A stretch of 58,513 nt of DNA. It comes from Candidatus Uhrbacteria bacterium. Lineage in GTDB: Bacteria; Patescibacteriota; Patescibacteriia; UBA9934. The translations under genes and the position numbers were made by a program. The stretch is from NCBI GenBank assembly GCA_003518105.1, contig DOZH01000006.1:1-58513 (forward strand), written 5' to 3'. The notes under the pieces were generated by a model. It did no database searches. It saw nothing but the letters and a program-made list of their open reading frames with translations, and was not told the DNA's origin. This document shows, in pieces, positions 56,571-58,513 of this stretch; the first letter of the stretch is position 1, and every line of letters starts with the position of its first letter.

Positions 56571-57035
56571 TTACGCGCCGAAGTGGTAGCGGTCCGTGAG
56601 TTTGCCGTAGGTGAAGACCTCAGCGGTTGAGAAGAAGCGGTTGATTTCGATGCCGGCGTTCTCGAGGGTGTCGGAAGCGTGGACGATGTTGCCGGCCATG
56701 CTCATGGAGAAGTCAGCGCGGATGGTGCCAGCGTCGGCCATAAGAGGATTGGTGGCGCCAACTACTTTACGCACTTCGTCGACAGCGCCCAAGCCTTCCA
56801 AGACCATGGCGACGACTGGAGTTTCGCGCATGAATGCGACGAGGCCTGGGAAAAATGGCTTTTCCTTGTGGTGGCCGTAGTGCTCGGTCAAAACTTCCTC
56901 GGTCAAGTGGGACAACTTCATACCGACGATCTTGAGGCCCTTGCGTTCAAAGCGGGTGACGACGTCGCCGACCAATTCGCGCTGGAGTGCATCGGGTTTA
57001 ATGAGGACGAGGGTTCGTTCGATAGCTGCTCCCAT
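56571..57035 (-). CDS. ndk: Nucleoside diphosphate kinase
   Basis: Ndk balances NTP and dNTP pools. It has 154 residues. ERTLVLIKPDALQRELVGDV, EHYGHHKEKPFFPGLVAFM, GATNPLMADAGTIRADFS and the catalytic His in GNIVHASDTLENAGIEINRFFS are present. A TATAAT box is found about 35 bases before the ATG. Confidence 0.96.
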   Translation of the reverse strand: MGAAIERTLVLIKPDALQRELVGDVVTRFERKGLKIVGMKLSHLTEEVLTEHYGHHKEKPFFPGLVAFMRETPVVAMVLEGLGAVDEVRKVVGATNPLMADAGTIRADFSMSMAGNIVHASDTLENAGIEINRFFSTAEVFTYGKLTDRYHFGA

Positions 57036-57093
57036 AAGAAAATATTAAGTAAATTTGTGCGAATTATAACTAGAATGTGAATAATCGTCAATG

Positions 57094-57336
57094 CTAAAGG
57101 CCACGATAGGTGCCCTCGTTGCGACCACGAACTTTGAGCAAAATTGGCCTGTGCTCATTATTAAAAGTGAAAATGACCCTAAAGTCACCAACTCTGACAC
57201 GAAATAAATTGGAGTTCGTAAGCCTTTTGATATTTAAACCGCGTAGCTCGCCAGCTGAAATAGCCTTCATTACTGCACGAAGCCGTTCGCGATCCACCCG
57301 ACTGGTTTTATTTAAGAGCTTCTCGATTTCGTCCAT
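57094..57336 (-). CDS. RelE/ParE-superfamily toxin
   Basis: It has 80 residues. LNIKRLTNSNLFRVRVGDFRVIFTFNNEHRPILLKVRGRNEGTYRGL is the RelE beta-sheet core with the basic residues used for mRNA cleavage or gyrase binding. Its partner is the 57338 gene just one base away. Target (ribosome-dependent RNase or ParE-like gyrase poison) cannot be told from sequence. Confidence 0.88.
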   Translation of the reverse strand: MDEIEKLLNKTSRVDRERLRAVMKAISAGELRGLNIKRLTNSNLFRVRVGDFRVIFTFNNEHRPILLKVRGRNEGTYRGL

Positions 57337-57337
57337 A

Positions 57338-57589
57338 CTAGGCTAAGGTTTTGTCGAGTGCGGCAATAAAATCATCAATCGGCAGGCCCTGCCCGTGATT
57401 GTCTCGATTAGAGTCAAAGACAGTCACCCAATTCTCATCATCTTCATCGAGTTCAGCGATGTGAATTGGCGTTAGCAATAAAGAATCTCCCTGTGATTTA
57501 ACAATAAAACTATCAGTCTTCTGCTTTTTGCGCCAAGCAGCTGGGAGAGTAATTTGGCCTTTGGTTGATGTTTTGAGGATGGTAGTCAT
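57338..57589 (-). CDS. AbrB/MazE-type antitoxin
   Basis: It has 83 residues. The N-terminal swapped-hairpin DNA-binding motif KTSTKGQITLPAAWRKKQ plus FIVKSQGDSLLLTP is SpoVT-AbrB. The acidic C-terminus (ELDEDDENWVTVFDSNRDN) would bind the toxin. It precedes the RelE-like gene, so the pair is likely a type II TA unit under autoregulation. Confidence 0.88.
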   Translation of the reverse strand: MTTILKTSTKGQITLPAAWRKKQKTDSFIVKSQGDSLLLTPIHIAELDEDDENWVTVFDSNRDNHGQGLPIDDFIAALDKTLA

Positions 57590-57639
57590 AAAGTAGGATT
57601 AGCTTACTTCCCTACTTTACCACTTTCCGCCTATTAAAT

Positions 57640-57690
57640 CAAAAGTAATAGGGCCGACGCAGGTTAGTGCGGCGGCCCTCGAGGAGATTG
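57640..57690 (-). terminator. Terminator of the 57702 gene
   Basis: On the minus strand GGGCCGCCGCAC pairs with GCGTCGGCCC and is followed by TATTACTTTTGATTT. Confidence 0.7.
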
Positions 57691-57701
57691 CTGGCGGCGG
57701 C

Positions 57702-58400
57702 TTACCTGGTGCCCAACCAGATGTCGGCGTAGCCTTGGTATGGGGCTGGCAAACGCGAGCGCTGGTAGCGGACGCCGGCTGGTCCCTGCAGCTTGGCGAG
57801 GAGATCAAACATACGGCACCAGTCAGGCGACGAGACCACGAGGCTGAGCGGCCAGGGCGTAGTGAAGGCGCCCTTCTCGTCTAGGCAAAAGTGCCAGACA
57901 GAGGGCCAGAAAACCATGGCCAGCTCTCGGTTGACGCTCTGGTATTGGTCGAGCTTGGGGCTGACGTTACGCAACAACCTGAGAGCACGATTGAAGCAGT
58001 CCGCGGTTTGTTGCCAGTCGCCGGCCAGGAGATAATGGCGGGCGACGACCGCTTCACGCCTGGCTTGGGTGAGCTCATAGCGGCCAGGCCAAGGGAACAG
58101 GTGCGCCTGCTGGAAAAGCAACTTGATGGTCTGGCCCGTCCAGCAATCAATCTTCATGTACTCCACGCTCGGCGTGATTGGCTCCAGCAACGCCTGCTCG
58201 TCGAGCCAGGTCAACCGTCTGTCGACCAAGCCCACGAGGAAGTCCCCGGCGGCGTCGACTCGCCTGGTAGGAAACCAGTTGCGGTGACGGATGATGCGCT
58301 CGGCCAGTGCTTCGTCCAGCGGCTGGAAGAAGGCCCAGCGAGCCCAGATGGTGGTGAAAATGGCGAGGAGGATGAGTGAGGTGTAAAAGGCGATGGTCAT
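57702..58400 (-). CDS. Membrane-anchored orphan protein, 232 aa
   Basis: I do not recognise the family. A strong AAAGGAGTGTTTC Shine-Dalgarno precedes the ATG. An N-terminal transmembrane helix (FYTSLILLAIFTTIWARWAFF) anchors a cytoplasmic domain with a helical, TPR-like segment (AVVARHYLLAGDWQQTADCFNRALRLLRNV) near residues 120-150. The rest is Trp- and Leu-rich. It is GC-rich, with its own terminator, and fits the orphan-gene class seen elsewhere in the window. Confidence 0.75.
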   Translation of the reverse strand: MTIAFYTSLILLAIFTTIWARWAFFQPLDEALAERIIRHRNWFPTRRVDAAGDFLVGLVDRRLTWLDEQALLEPITPSVEYMKIDCWTGQTIKLLFQQAHLFPWPGRYELTQARREAVVARHYLLAGDWQQTADCFNRALRLLRNVSPKLDQYQSVNRELAMVFWPSVWHFCLDEKGAFTTPWPLSLVVSSPDWCRMFDLLAKLQGPAGVRYQRSRLPAPYQGYADIWLGTR

Positions 58401-58437
58401 GAAACACTCCTTTGTGCGGTAATACCGTAATGTAAAA

Positions 58438-58450
58438 GGCTATTTTTAGC
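58438..58450 (-). promoter_or_regulatory. Possible dyad upstream of the 57702 gene
   Basis: GGCTATTTTTAGC resembles the GGCTAATTTTAGCC dyad at 25729 and lies about 38 bases before the ATG. The -35 and -10 boxes here are poor, so the link is tentative. Confidence 0.3.
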
Positions 58451-58491
58451 AATTAGTGAGGCTCGGGGAGTCGGCCAAGGCTCGGGTTCCC

Positions 58492-58509
58492 GTCAACGCG
58501 AGACTCGGG
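58492..58509 (+). repeat. 18-bp direct repeat GTCAACGCGAGACTCGGG, copy 2
   Basis: It is identical to 3284-3301. The surrounding bases also repeat CTCGGG (58461, 58481, 58505), so a further structured element may begin here and run off the window. Confidence 0.75.
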
Positions 58510-58513
58510 GAGT

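Overview
The window looks like a chromosomal segment of a Patescibacteria (CPR) bacterium, most like the Parcubacteria side of the group. This is an inference from gene content, because no 16S gene is present. The S10-spc ribosomal cluster lacks uL30 (rpmD) between S5 and L15, S14 is the short four-cysteine form, adenylate kinase is the short lidless form, AspRS is archaeal-type, and many proteins are small. UGA acts as a stop codon, so this is not a Gracilibacteria/SR1 code.

Layout. 1-9.1 kb: pth-dprA-folC-topA-rel on the plus strand, then parB and parA on the minus strand. 9.1-12.1 kb: accessory DNA with two small orphan genes that share one terminator sequence, an NYN nuclease and a secreted HExxH protein. 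12.1-13.5 kb: three tRNA genes (Met, Leu, fMet) and a short AT-rich gene pair. 13.5-25.6 kb, mostly minus strand: cell wall and condensin genes (S11 peptidase, scpBA), aspS, asnS, an NYN gene behind a T-box leader, an orphan gene with a decayed duplicate, recO, ruvX and a three-gene ABC exporter. 25.7-28.5 kb: a four-gene plus-strand operon of unrecognised proteins with repeated structured spacers. 28.5-30.3 kb: a methyltransferase, a HEARO/omega-RNA-like element abutting an RNHCP gene, and a DUF805 protein. 30.3-43.9 kb, minus strand: tuf, the S10 and spc clusters, secY, adk and map. 44-52 kb: accessory genes, fusA, rpsG and rpsL. 52-58.5 kb: two toxin-antitoxin pairs, a lipoprotein, an M50 protease, murA, an acyltransferase, ndk and one more orphan membrane protein.

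The most notable material is non-coding. (i) A compact T-box attenuator with promoter, AAC-containing loop, T-box, antiterminator and terminator precedes NYN-asnS. (ii) A candidate orphan HEARO/omega-RNA ends exactly at the ATGA that starts the RNHCP gene. (iii) Two neighbouring ~125-nt hairpins before folC have perfectly complementary 15-nt loops. (iv) A family of small GC-rich orphan genes with strong Shine-Dalgarno sites, strong promoters and recurrent 3' hairpins contrasts with housekeeping genes, many of which have an extended -10 almost touching the start codon and so look leaderless. Palindromic and heptameric repeats are scattered between genes, and one palindrome sits in frame inside scpA.

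All calls come from reading the sequence by eye. No alignment, folding or database search was run. Positions 1-49 and 58401-58513 hold no gene that I can support.
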